DNA from: Streptomyces sp. WM4235 | Lineage (GTDB): Bacteria; Actinomycetota; Actinomycetes; Streptomycetales; Streptomycetaceae | DNA length: 64,000 nt | NCBI RefSeq assembly: GCF_001279725.1 | Contig: NZ_LGDE01000192.1 | Location: 1 to 64,000 of the forward strand | Direction: 5' to 3' | Part shown: positions 16,270-23,828 of the stretch, piece by piece | Numbering within the stretch: position 1 is the stretch's first letter | Layout: each line of letters starts with the position of its first letter | Translations under genes and position numbers: made by a program | Notes under the pieces: generated by a model | Database searches by the model: none | What the model was told of the DNA's origin: nothing | What the model saw: only the letters and a program-made list of their open reading frames with translations

Positions 16270-17633
16270 TGCGACGCCTCCTTCGGCGGAACGGGTGCCA
16301 CGAAGGCGGGAAGCAGGCCGATGAGGATCGCGGCCGCCGGCCACAGCGGGAGGGTGGGCGCGACCAGGGGGACGACCCCCGGGCGCAGGGCCTCCGGGTC
16401 CCGGGTGCCCGCGTAGATCAACAGGGCCGCGACCGCCGCCCCCGACCCGGCGACCAGCCAGGCCCGAAGGCCCCAGCGGTCGGGCCGGTACCGGGTGCGG
16501 ACGCTGCGCCGGCCGCCCAGGCGCAGGCCCGCCAGGGCCAGTGCCAGCCCGACGATGAGCAGGGGCAGGCCGAACGCGGCGCCCTCCGCCGCGAGCAATC
16601 CGTACGTGCCCGCGCACATGCCGAGGAGCCCGCCGAGGGTGAGCGCGTTGGTGGTGTGCCGGACCGCGGGCGGAACCCGCGCCGTGCGCCCGTACCCGCG
16701 CGCGTCCATCGAGGCGGCCACCGCCACCGAACGCTCCAGCGCGCCCTCCAGGACCGGCAGACCGATCTGGAGGACGGCCTTGACGCCGCCGGTGGGGCGT
16801 CCGCGCAGCCGGCGGGCGGTCCGCAGCCGCACCACGTCCGCGACCATGTTCGGCGCGAACGTCATGGCGACGACCACGGCGACCCCCGCCTCGTACAGGG
16901 CGGCCGGCAGGGACTTCAGCAGCCGGGCCGGATTGGCGAGGGCGTTGGCGGCGCCCACGCAGATGAGGAGGGTGGCCAGCTTCGCGCCGTCGTAGAAGGC
17001 GAAGACCAGCTGCTCGGCGGTCACCCTGCCGCCGAAGCGGATGCCCTGCGCCCAGGCCGGCAGGGGAACCTCCGGCAGGGTGAAGAGGGTGTGCGAGCCG
17101 GGCAGCGGGGAGCCGAGCAGCATGGAGAAGACCAGGCGCAGGCCGATGACGAACAGGCCGAGCTTGACGAACGCCCCGTACGAACGCGCCCACGGCGCCG
17201 AGGTCCGGCGGGCGGCGACCACGTAGCCGGCGACGCCGACGATCAGGCCGAGGAGGAGGGGATTGGTCGTCCGGGAGGCGGCCGTGGCCAGCCCGAGCGC
17301 CCACAGCCACCAGGCCCCCGCGTGCAGGGCGTTCCCGCGACGCGCCTCGGGGGCCAGGTGCGGCCTCTTCTTGTACACGGGCCCGTGCGGGTCGGTCTTC
17401 GCCGCCGCGAGGCGGCTCCGCCGGGGCGGTGTCACGTCGCCGACCGCCGCGCCGTGGGTGGTCCCCGACCCGTCGACGGACCCCGTCCCGGACACGGCGG
17501 CGGACCCCGTCCCGGACACGGCGGCGGCACCGGTGCCGGGCACCGCGCCGGACCCCGTCCCGGACACGGAAGCGGGCGTGACGCCGGATCCGGTGCCCGA
17601 CGCCGTACCGGGCCCGCGCGCCGGCTCCGTCAT
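16266..17633 (-). CDS. ECF transporter transmembrane component EcfT
   Basis: A 455-residue membrane protein. Residues about 1-75 are a low-complexity Gly/Thr/Ser run with repeats such as GTGSGAVPGTG. Then come the EcfT membrane helices and the coupling domain with the characteristic AASMDARGYG (Ala-Arg-Gly motif) in VLEGALERSVAVAASMDARG. The coupling helices transmit ATPase motion to the S component. Its ATG overlaps the TGA of the preceding gene (ATGA). The N-terminal extension is longer than in typical EcfT proteins and its DNA is a tandem repeat of GTCCCGGACACGGCGG-like units. Confidence 0.9.
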   Translation of the reverse strand: MTEPARGPGTASGTGSGVTPASVSGTGSGAVPGTGAAAVSGTGSAAVSGTGSVDGSGTTHGAAVGDVTPPRRSRLAAAKTDPHGPVYKKRPHLAPEARRGNALHAGAWWLWALGLATAASRTTNPLLLGLIVGVAGYVVAARRTSAPWARSYGAFVKLGLFVIGLRLVFSMLLGSPLPGSHTLFTLPEVPLPAWAQGIRFGGRVTAEQLVFAFYDGAKLATLLICVGAANALANPARLLKSLPAALYEAGVAVVVAMTFAPNMVADVVRLRTARRLRGRPTGGVKAVLQIGLPVLEGALERSVAVAASMDARGYGRTARVPPAVRHTTNALTLGGLLGMCAGTYGLLAAEGAAFGLPLLIVGLALALAGLRLGGRRSVRTRYRPDRWGLRAWLVAGSGAAVAALLIYAGTRDPEALRPGVVPLVAPTLPLWPAAAILIGLLPAFVAPVPPKEASQ

Positions 17634-18331
17634 CGGGCGCGGCGGCGGGACTGCCAGACGCCGGCCGCGGCCAGCGCGGCCACCGCCACGATGCCCACGA
17701 CGAGCCCCGCCGAGGGCCCGCCGGACCCGCCCGAGGACGACGCCGAGGACGCGGACGGGGACGACGGGGAGGAAGGGGACGCCGACGGCCGCTGCCCGGC
17801 GCCGTCGGCGATCGGTTCGCCGCAGCCCTGCCGCGGGTACCCCGAGATCCCGCACAGCAGCGCGGCGCTGTTGTAGCGCAGCGGCTTCGCGACCGCCGCC
17901 AGGGCCTCCGCCGAAGTGGCGTCCGGCGCCACCCGGGCGCAGGCCGTGCGCGGCGCGTCCCCGGGCGGGGTCTCGCCCGAAGGGGCCTCCGCGGGGAGCC
18001 CGAAGTCGATGACGAGGGCCACCCGCTTGCGGCCCTGCTCCGCGGGCGTCGCGGAGCAGACGGCCTCGAAGTCGGCGTCGGCGCGCGGCCGCCCGGACTG
18101 GTCCCCGGCGTCCTTGCTCACGCCGAAGCGGAACCCCTGCACCGAGCCGTCCGCCGGGCGCGCCATCGAGGGGCCCTGGGTGGCGTACGACCAGGAACCG
18201 TTCGCACCGCCGTCCCAGAACGACCAGTAGCGGTAGCTCGACGCCATCGCCGGGGCGGAGGCGAACAGCACGAGGAGGACGCCGAAGGCGAGGGCGAGGG
18301 CCGGGAACCGGCGAGCGGGCAGCCCGCGCAT
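17630..18331 (-). CDS. Membrane-anchored extracellular protein, probable DUF4430-like beta domain (SCO2322-type)
   Basis: A 233-residue protein with an N-terminal signal sequence (FPALALAFGVLLVLFASAPAMA), a short beta-rich domain, a Ser/Pro linker and a C-terminal membrane helix (AGLVVGIVAVAALAAAGVW) ending QSRRRAR. The segment YRYWSFWDGGANGSWSYATQ continuing GPSMARPADGSVQGFRFG has the aromatic/Gly/DG pattern of DUF4430, the fold of the C-terminal beta domain of intrinsic factor and transcobalamin. I recall Streptomyces homologues being called the SCO2322 family. It is coupled to the toroid gene before it (TGATG) and to ecfT after it, so it probably works with both at the cell surface. The B12-binding role is inferred. 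Confidence 0.72.
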   Translation of the reverse strand: MRGLPARRFPALALAFGVLLVLFASAPAMASSYRYWSFWDGGANGSWSYATQGPSMARPADGSVQGFRFGVSKDAGDQSGRPRADADFEAVCSATPAEQGRKRVALVIDFGLPAEAPSGETPPGDAPRTACARVAPDATSAEALAAVAKPLRYNSAALLCGISGYPRQGCGEPIADGAGQRPSASPSSPSSPSASSASSSGGSGGPSAGLVVGIVAVAALAAAGVWQSRRRAR

Positions 18332-19581
18332 CAGATCTGGTTCTTCTTCCGGCGGCCGCTCAGCAGGATGCCGATGCCCATGCCGGCCGCGGCGCCCGCG
18401 CCGATGATCCACCAGAGGTTCCCGTTGCCGGAGCCCTCGTCGTCCTTCTTCTTGTCGGCGTCCTCGGAGGCCTGCGCCTTCGGGGTCGCCGACCGCGGCG
18501 CCGGGCCCGTCGCGTTCAGCGCGGCGACCAGGTCGGTGGACCCGAAGGCCTTCGGGTCGGTGCCCGTGGCGTGCGCGGTGAGGATCAGCGTGCCCAGGGC
18601 CGCCGGGTTGCCCTTGGACCACTCGGCGGAGTTGGCCTTCAGCCACTCCAGCGCGCCGGCCGCCGACTGCTTGTGGCCGGCCGCGGCCAGGGCGATCACC
18701 GCGTCGGCGGTGTTGCCGGTGTCCGGGGTGGGCTGGTCGGCGCCCGGGGTGACGGCGGTGAGGTGGCCGTCCTTCTTCAGGGCCTCGGCGAGGTTCCCGG
18801 CCGCGCCCTGGGCGGCGGCCGTCGGGTCGCCGGCGGTCGCCGGGCAGGCGAGCGCGGCGGCCGGGGTGTCCGCGGCGGCCGGGGCGACGAGCGCGCCCTT
18901 GCCGAGCGCGGCCAGCGTCGCGGCGGCGGTCGCGTCGGCGTTCGCCGCGAGCTTGCCGTCGGCCGGCTGGTACCCGAAGGCGCCCCGGTCGGCGGCCGGC
19001 TCGGCGGAGCAGCCCAGCTGGAAGGAGAGCAGGCCGTCGTACGCGGACTTGCCCGCCTTCGACTTCACGTCGGCGGGCTTCTCGCCCGCCTCGGCCAGCG
19101 CGCTGATGACGACCGAGGTGGAGCTGCCCTCGCTGGGGGAGCCGGGGACGTACGCCCAGCCGCCGTCCTCGTTCTGGACGGACTTCAGCCAGTCGACGCC
19201 CTTCTTCACCGCCGCGTCGTGGCCGCCGAGCGCCTTGAGGGCCTGCACGGCCACCGCGGTGGCGTTGGTGTCGAGCACGGTCTTCGCGTCGCAGGCCTTC
19301 GAGGCGTCGGCGCGGAAGGAGGCGAACCCGCCGTCGGCGCACTGCTGGCCGACGAGCCAGTCCACGGCCTGCGCGGCCGGCTGCTCGCCGACGGTCCGCT
19401 GGGCGAGCAGGGCGAACGACTGGCGCCACACGCCGTCGTACGTCGGGTCGCCCTTGCCGAACAGTCCCGAGGGGACGACCGGCGCCGGGGAGGGGGAGGG
19501 CGCGGCGAGGGTCGCGGGGGCGGCACCCGCGCAGAGCACGGCGGAGGCGGCGAGCGCGGCGGCGCTGCGTCGTACGTTCAT
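18331..19581 (-). CDS. Surface-anchored alpha/alpha-toroid protein of the terpenoid-cyclase/transcobalamin fold
   Basis: A 416-residue exported protein with signal peptide SAAALAASAVLCAGAAPATLA. Toroid repeats follow, with the signature QQCADGGFASFRAD, VQNEDGGWAYVPG and TGNTADAVIALAAAGHKQSA. This is the prenyltransferase/squalene-oxidase repeat pattern also used by the alpha domain of intrinsic factor and transcobalamin. A charged linker leads to a C-terminal helix (WWIIGAGAAAGMGIGILLSG) and GRRKKNQI anchor. No catalytic DxDD or QW-cyclase motif is present, so it is unlikely to be a cyclase. It is the first gene after a cobalamin riboswitch. I infer an extracellular corrinoid-binding or presenting role. 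Confidence 0.8.
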   Translation of the reverse strand: MNVRRSAAALAASAVLCAGAAPATLAAPSPSPAPVVPSGLFGKGDPTYDGVWRQSFALLAQRTVGEQPAAQAVDWLVGQQCADGGFASFRADASKACDAKTVLDTNATAVAVQALKALGGHDAAVKKGVDWLKSVQNEDGGWAYVPGSPSEGSSTSVVISALAEAGEKPADVKSKAGKSAYDGLLSFQLGCSAEPAADRGAFGYQPADGKLAANADATAAATLAALGKGALVAPAAADTPAAALACPATAGDPTAAAQGAAGNLAEALKKDGHLTAVTPGADQPTPDTGNTADAVIALAAAGHKQSAAGALEWLKANSAEWSKGNPAALGTLILTAHATGTDPKAFGSTDLVAALNATGPAPRSATPKAQASEDADKKKDDEGSGNGNLWWIIGAGAAAGMGIGILLSGRRKKNQI

Positions 19582-19704
19582 GGTGGGGCGGGTGCCTCTC
19601 GTGCTGGGGAACGGAGGCAGGCACGCGCGGGTACCGGGCTCCGGCTCCGTTTACCTCGACGGTGCCGGCCGCCGGAAGACCCGGCGGCACGAGCCGCGCA
19701 CCTC

Positions 19705-19845
19705 CGGTACAGGGCATTCCGGCTCCCCGCCCCGATGTCGCGGGGGTGGGTCACGGTTGCGGGTCAGCGCCGGATTCGCACCGGCTTCCCCCCGTACGGA
19801 AGTGTGGACGACGGGCCCACTCTACCGGCCCGTAGGTTTCGGTGA
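19705..19845 (-). ncRNA. Cobalamin (B12) riboswitch
   Basis: On the minus strand the conserved core reads GGGGGGAAGCCGGTGCGAAT, then CCGGCGCTGACCCGCAACCG, followed by a GC-rich arm and the B12-box-like AGCCGGAATGCCCTGTAC. These match the cobalamin aptamer order (GGTGCGAATCC, GCTGACCCGCAAC, B12 box). It lies about 120 nt before the toroid gene and should switch off the five-gene ECF operon when adenosyl- or methylcobalamin is plentiful. Exact 5' and 3' ends are approximate. Confidence 0.93.
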
Positions 19846-19931
19846 CCGGGGCGTGGGGCCCTGAGCCCCTTACCGCACCCGGCCCGCGGCGCCCGATGCA
19901 CGGCGCCGGTGCCCCGTTCCCGGCTCCGCGT

Positions 19932-20972
19932 TCACAGGGCCCGGTACGTCACCGGGTCGCTGCCCGGTACCGGCTCCGCCCGGCCCTGCTTCACCAGCCG
20001 CCGCAGATGCGCCTCCGCCTCGGAGACGGCGATGTTCCGGGAGCCGTACGGGATCTGCTCCCAGGGGCGGTTCCACTCCATCCGCTCCGCCAGCTCCCAC
20101 GGGGTCAGGGGGGTGGCGAGGAGCCCCCAGAGCCCGGTCAGCCGTTCCTCGTGGTGGTCCAGGAGTTCGCGCACGCGGCCCGGGGCGTCGGTGAAGGGGT
20201 GCTGGTGGGCCGGGAGCACCTCGGCGGGCTCCAGCCGGCCGACGCGTTCGAGGGAGTCGAGGTAGTCGCCGAGGGGGTCGGTGACCCGGTGCTCGGAGGG
20301 GTCCTCGTACAGGCCGATGTGCGGGGAGATGCCGGGGAGGAGGTGGTCGCCCGAGAACAGCCGGCCGTTGCCGGGCAGGCCCGCGGGATGGGCCTCCTCC
20401 AGGTGGAGGCAGACGTGGCCGGGGGTGTGGCCCGGCGTCCAGATGGCGCGCAGCCGCCGCCCGGCGAGGGGCAGCAGTTCGCCGGGGACGATCTCCCGGT
20501 CGGGGACGGCCGCGTGCAGGCCGGGCAGGGTCCGCAGTCGGCCGCTCGTGCGGGCCGCCCGCAGGGGGGCGATGTGCTCCTCGGGGGCCCCGGCGACGGC
20601 CAGTTTCTCGCTCATGTAGTCGAACCAGACGCCCGGTTCGGCGGAGCGGGTCCGCACGACGACCTCGGTGTCGGCGGCGTGCATGGCGATCCAGGCGCCC
20701 GATGCCTCCCGGACCCGGCCGGACAGGCCGTGGTGGTCGGGGTGGTGGTGGGTGATGACCACGCCGTGGACGTCGGCCATCGCGATGCCGAGGGCGTCGA
20801 GGCCGGCGACGAGGGTGTCCCAGGACTCCGGGTCGTCCCAGCCGGTGTCGACGAGGACCGGGCCGCGGTCGGTGTCGAGGACGTGGACGAGGGTGTGTCC
20901 GAGGGGGTTGTCGGGGATGGGGACCTTGACGCCCCACACGCCTCCGCCGTGGTCGGTGACCTGAGGTGTCAC
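19932..20972 (-). CDS. MBL-fold metallo-hydrolase
   Basis: A 346-residue metallo-beta-lactamase-fold hydrolase. The metal motif THHHPDHHG, a second His in TPGHTPGHVCLH and the bridging Asp in FSGDHLLPG are all present. The C-terminal approximately 90 residues form a winged-helix-like cap (ELAERMEWNRPWEQIPYGSR) seen in glyoxalase-II- and LACTB2-like enzymes, which often hydrolyse thioesters. Its GTG start has GGGAG seven bases upstream; a longer frame lacks one. It is divergent from the aldehyde dehydrogenase and both face KstR-like boxes, so a steroid or acyl-CoA-linked thioester or ester substrate is plausible but unproven. Confidence 0.87.
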   Translation of the reverse strand: MTPQVTDHGGGVWGVKVPIPDNPLGHTLVHVLDTDRGPVLVDTGWDDPESWDTLVAGLDALGIAMADVHGVVITHHHPDHHGLSGRVREASGAWIAMHAADTEVVVRTRSAEPGVWFDYMSEKLAVAGAPEEHIAPLRAARTSGRLRTLPGLHAAVPDREIVPGELLPLAGRRLRAIWTPGHTPGHVCLHLEEAHPAGLPGNGRLFSGDHLLPGISPHIGLYEDPSEHRVTDPLGDYLDSLERVGRLEPAEVLPAHQHPFTDAPGRVRELLDHHEERLTGLWGLLATPLTPWELAERMEWNRPWEQIPYGSRNIAVSEAEAHLRRLVKQGRAEPVPGSDPVTYRAL

Positions 20973-21030
20973 GAGGGCTCCCTGTCTGCCGGCTGTCCGG
21001 GCGGTCGTGCGTCCGCCCGCACACGATAAA

Positions 21031-21044
21031 GAGAACTTGTTCCA
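21031..21044. promoter_or_regulatory. KstR-like operator (one mismatch) at the MBL gene
   Basis: GAGAACTTGTTCCA fits TnnAACnnGTTnnA except for the first base. It lies about 60 bp upstream of the MBL GTG start in the MBL/ALDH spacer. Confidence 0.6.
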
Positions 21045-21139
21045 GTAGTCGCCCAAGTCGACCATCTCTTCGGGTTTCTGGCTACCCGTCGGATGTCCGT
21101 TGGATCTTCTCCGCCGTTCCGTCCTGACCGTGGACTCCT

Positions 21140-21165
21140 GGAACTAGAACTGGTATCAGTTCTGG
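21140..21165. promoter_or_regulatory. KstR-type operator at the aldehyde dehydrogenase operon
   Basis: TAGAACTGGTATCA (21145-21158) has one mismatch to the KstR consensus and lies in the larger palindrome AGAACTG-GTAT-CAGTTCT. The flanks GGAACTAGAAC and AGTTC are the same as at fadA5 (11187-11212), at the same spacing. It lies 38 bp upstream of the ALDH start. Confidence 0.65.
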
Positions 21166-21202
21166 AACGTCACGCCGCAGGTAGCCGCAGGAGGCCTCAG
21201 CC

Positions 21203-22684
21203 ATGACCGAGCTCGTGGAACACGGACAACTGTTCATCGGCGGGGAGTGGACGGACCCGCTGGGCACCGACACCATCAAGGTCGTCTCCCCGCACACCGG
21301 ACAGGTCATCGGCAGCGTCCCGCACGCCACCGCGGCGGACGTCGACCGCGCCGTCGCCGTCGCGCGCAAGGCGTTCGACGAGGGCCCCTGGCCCCGGATG
21401 TCGCTCGACGAGCGGATCGCCGTCGTCGCGCGCGTCAAGGACGCCATCGCGGTGCGGCACGAGGAGATCGCCCGGTCCATCAGCTCCCAGAACGGATCCC
21501 CGTACTCCTGGTCCGTCCTCGCCCAGGCGCTGGGCCCGATGATGGTCTACGACGCGGCGATCACGGTGGCGCGCGACTACGCGTACGAGGAGCACCGCCA
21601 AGGCGTGCTCGGTCCGATCCTCGTCCGCCGGGAGCCGGTCGGCGTGGTCGCCGCCGTCATCCCCTGGAACGTCCCGCAGTTCGTCGCCGCCGCCAAACTG
21701 GCGCCCGCGCTGCTGACCGGTTCCGCGGTGATCCTCAAGCCCTCGCCGGAGTCCCCGCTGGACTCCTACATCCTCGCCGACATCGTGCGCGAGGCCGGGC
21801 TGCCCGAGGGCGTGCTGTCGATCCTGCCCGCCGACCGCGAGGTCAGCGAGTACCTCGTCGGGCACCCCGGCATCGACAAGGTGGCCTTCACCGGATCGGT
21901 GGCGGCGGGCCGGCGCGTCATGGAGGTCGCCTCCCGCAACCTCACCCGGGTCACCCTCGAACTCGGCGGCAAGTCGGCGGCCGTGATCCTGCCGGACGCC
22001 GACCTGGAGACCACCATCGCCGGCATCGTCCCGGCGGCCTGGATGAACAACGGTCAGGCCTGCGTCGCCCAGACCCGCGTCCTCGCACCGCGCGCCCGGT
22101 ACGCGGAGGTCGCCGAGGCCCTCGCCGCCGCGGCCGGCGCGCTGGTGGTCGGCGACCCCCTGGACCCGGCGACCCAGCTCGGACCGCTCGTGGCCCGCCG
22201 TCAGCAACAGCGCTCGCTGGACTACATCCGGATCGGACAGGAGGAGGGCGCGAAGATCCTCGTCGGCGGCGGCCGCCCCGCCGGTCTGGACCAGGGCTGG
22301 TACGTCGAACCCACCCTGTTCGGCGACGTCGACAACTCCATGCGCATCGCGCGCGAGGAGATCTTCGGGCCCGTGGTCTGTCTGATCCCCTACGGCGACG
22401 AGGCCGAGGCCGCGCGGATCGCCAACGACTCCGAGTTCGGACTCAGCGGCAGCGTCTGGACGGGCGACGTGGAGCACGGAATCGACTTCGCGCGCGGAGT
22501 GCGCACCGGCACCTTCAACGTCAACACCTTCAGCCTGGACATGCTCGGACCGTTCGGCGGCTACAAGAACAGCGGCGTCGGGCGGGAGTTCGGCCCCGAG
22601 GGACTGAGCGAGTACCTGGAACACAAGATGATCCACCTGCCCGCCGGGTACCGGCCTCCGGCCGCCCCCGAAACGGACGCGTGA
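21203..22684 (+). CDS. NAD(P)-dependent aldehyde dehydrogenase, sterol-regulon type
   Basis: A 493-residue cytosolic ALDH. Visible are the NAD-binding PWNVPQFVAAAKLAPALLTG and KPSPESPLDS, the general-base Glu in TLELGGKSAAVI, the nucleophile Cys in NNGQACVAQTR, and the EEIFGPVVCLIPY and FNVNTFSLDMLGPFGGYKNS motifs. It probably oxidises an aldehyde such as the C26 aldehyde produced by CYP125, but broad specificity is possible. It is co-transcribed with a ferredoxin whose ATG overlaps its TGA. AGGAGG lies at 21189-21194. The KstR-type box just upstream ties it to the sterol set. Confidence 0.9.
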   Translation: MTELVEHGQLFIGGEWTDPLGTDTIKVVSPHTGQVIGSVPHATAADVDRAVAVARKAFDEGPWPRMSLDERIAVVARVKDAIAVRHEEIARSISSQNGSPYSWSVLAQALGPMMVYDAAITVARDYAYEEHRQGVLGPILVRREPVGVVAAVIPWNVPQFVAAAKLAPALLTGSAVILKPSPESPLDSYILADIVREAGLPEGVLSILPADREVSEYLVGHPGIDKVAFTGSVAAGRRVMEVASRNLTRVTLELGGKSAAVILPDADLETTIAGIVPAAWMNNGQACVAQTRVLAPRARYAEVAEALAAAAGALVVGDPLDPATQLGPLVARRQQQRSLDYIRIGQEEGAKILVGGGRPAGLDQGWYVEPTLFGDVDNSMRIAREEIFGPVVCLIPYGDEAEAARIANDSEFGLSGSVWTGDVEHGIDFARGVRTGTFNVNTFSLDMLGPFGGYKNSGVGREFGPEGLSEYLEHKMIHLPAGYRPPAAPETDA

Positions 22685-22917
22685 TGGGGGACCGCTGGCA
22701 GGTGGAGGTGGACCGGGGCGTCTGCATCGGCTCCGGCATGTGCGTGAACCACGCCCCGGCCGGCTTCTCCCTCGACTCGGCGCGCCAGTCACACCCGGCG
22801 GCCTCCGAGACGGACGCGAACGAACCGGTCCTGACGGCGGCCGAGGGCTGCCCCGTCGAGGCGATCACGATCACCCTGCTGGGCAGCGGGGAGGCGGTGT
22901 TCCCGCCGGAGGAGTAG
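22684..22917 (+). CDS. 3Fe-4S ferredoxin (P450 redox partner)
   Basis: A 77-residue ferredoxin. Cysteines at 14, 20 and 56 (VCIGSGMC and GCPVEA) with a non-Cys residue at the usual fourth position indicate a [3Fe-4S] cluster, as in Streptomyces and mycobacterial P450 ferredoxins. It is coupled to the upstream ALDH by a TGATG overlap. It is the only ferredoxin in the window and probably delivers electrons to CYP125. No ferredoxin reductase gene is nearby. Confidence 0.92.
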   Translation: MGDRWQVEVDRGVCIGSGMCVNHAPAGFSLDSARQSHPAASETDANEPVLTAAEGCPVEAITITLLGSGEAVFPPEE

Positions 22918-22953
22918 GAGAACCGGCCCCGCCCCGCAGGCCCTACGGCAGGA

Positions 22954-23601
22954 TCAGGACTTTCCCCGGGCCTTCGGCGGGGCCGGGGCCGGCGTCGTCA
23001 GGTCGATCAGGCGACAGACCGTCTCTATGTCGATCTTGACCTGGGCGATCGAGGCACGGCCCGACAACCAGGTGATCAGTGCCGAGTGCCAGGTGTGCTC
23101 GATCACGCGCACCGCCGAGAGCTGTTCCGCCGTCGGCGGGGCGTCCAGACCCATCGCGTCCAGGATGATCGCCGTGGTCAGCCGCGACACCGTGTCCACC
23201 TCGGGGCTCACGCTCCGGTCGGCGAACGTGAGGGCGCGCACCATCGCGTCGGCGAGGTGCGGTTCGCGCTGGAGGGCCCGGAAGGCGCCCATCAGGGTCT
23301 CCGAGACCCGGGCCGCCGGATCGTCGCCCGCCGGGGGGCGCTTGCGGAGCGTGGTGTGCATGTGCTGGAGCTGGTCCTGCATGGTGGCGACCAACAGGTG
23401 CACCTTGGACGGGAAGTACCGGTACAGGGTCCCCAGCGCCACGCCGGCCGCCTCGGCGACCTCCCGCATCTGGACCGCGTCGAAACCGCCCCGGCCGGCC
23501 AGTTGGGCGCTGGCGTGCAGGATGCGGCGCCGGCGCGCTTCCTGGCGCTCCGTCAGGGGCGGAGACGCCGGTGTGGTCACGGCCTTCACTTCCGCTGTCA
23601 T
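22954..23601 (-). CDS. kstR: TetR-family sterol-catabolism repressor KstR
   Basis: A 215-residue regulator. The DNA-binding part (about residues 22-72) includes GGFDAVQMREVAEAAGVALG and TLYRYFPSKVHLLVATM, almost identical to mycobacterial KstR. The ligand domain also corresponds (AMVRALTFADRSVSPEVD, VIEHTWHSALITWLSGRAS). KstR represses sterol uptake and degradation genes and is released by steroid-CoA thioesters. An alternative GTG start at 23697 would add 32 residues. A perfect KstR box at 23762-23775 overlaps its predicted promoter, so it is probably autoregulated. It converges on the ferredoxin gene. Confidence 0.9.
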   Translation of the reverse strand: MTAEVKAVTTPASPPLTERQEARRRRILHASAQLAGRGGFDAVQMREVAEAAGVALGTLYRYFPSKVHLLVATMQDQLQHMHTTLRKRPPAGDDPAARVSETLMGAFRALQREPHLADAMVRALTFADRSVSPEVDTVSRLTTAIILDAMGLDAPPTAEQLSAVRVIEHTWHSALITWLSGRASIAQVKIDIETVCRLIDLTTPAPAPPKARGKS

Positions 23602-23761
23602 CTGTCCCGTTCCAAGGCGTTCAGTGTCGTTGCGCCGGCCGTTCCGGGGCCGATCCGGGGCCGGCGTGTCAGGCGTCGGGGTCGTGGCGTGAATCACCTG
23701 CTCCGCCTCTTACGGTGGGGTTTCCGGCCGGTAGATTCAATGCTCTCAGACGGATCAAGTC

Positions 23762-23782
23762 TGAAACTTGTTCTACATTATC
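23762..23782 (-). promoter_or_regulatory. Perfect KstR operator overlapping the kstR promoter
   Basis: TGAAACTTGTTCTA (23762-23775) satisfies TnnAACnnGTTnnA exactly. On the minus strand a GATAAT -10 (23777-23782) with a weak TTTCGC -35 17 bp further upstream puts the kstR start point inside the operator. A CAGAC-N7-GTCTG inverted repeat (23748-23764) abuts it. The plus-strand glycosyltransferase begins 54 bp further on and could share control. Confidence 0.75.
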
Positions 23783-23828
23783 CGAGCGGTTACGCTCCGG
23801 CGAAAGTGCAGGGAGAAGGGGGCCGAGA

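Noticed and set aside
14392..17310. A 972-residue fusion of EcfT and the ATPases
   Set aside because: The long frame is a read-through of the ATPase frame; EcfT is encoded in another frame with a GTGA junction.
18331..19581. Squalene-cyclase-type enzyme in the ECF operon
   Set aside because: Only toroid repeats are present; catalytic motifs are absent, it is exported and anchored, and it is under a B12 riboswitch.
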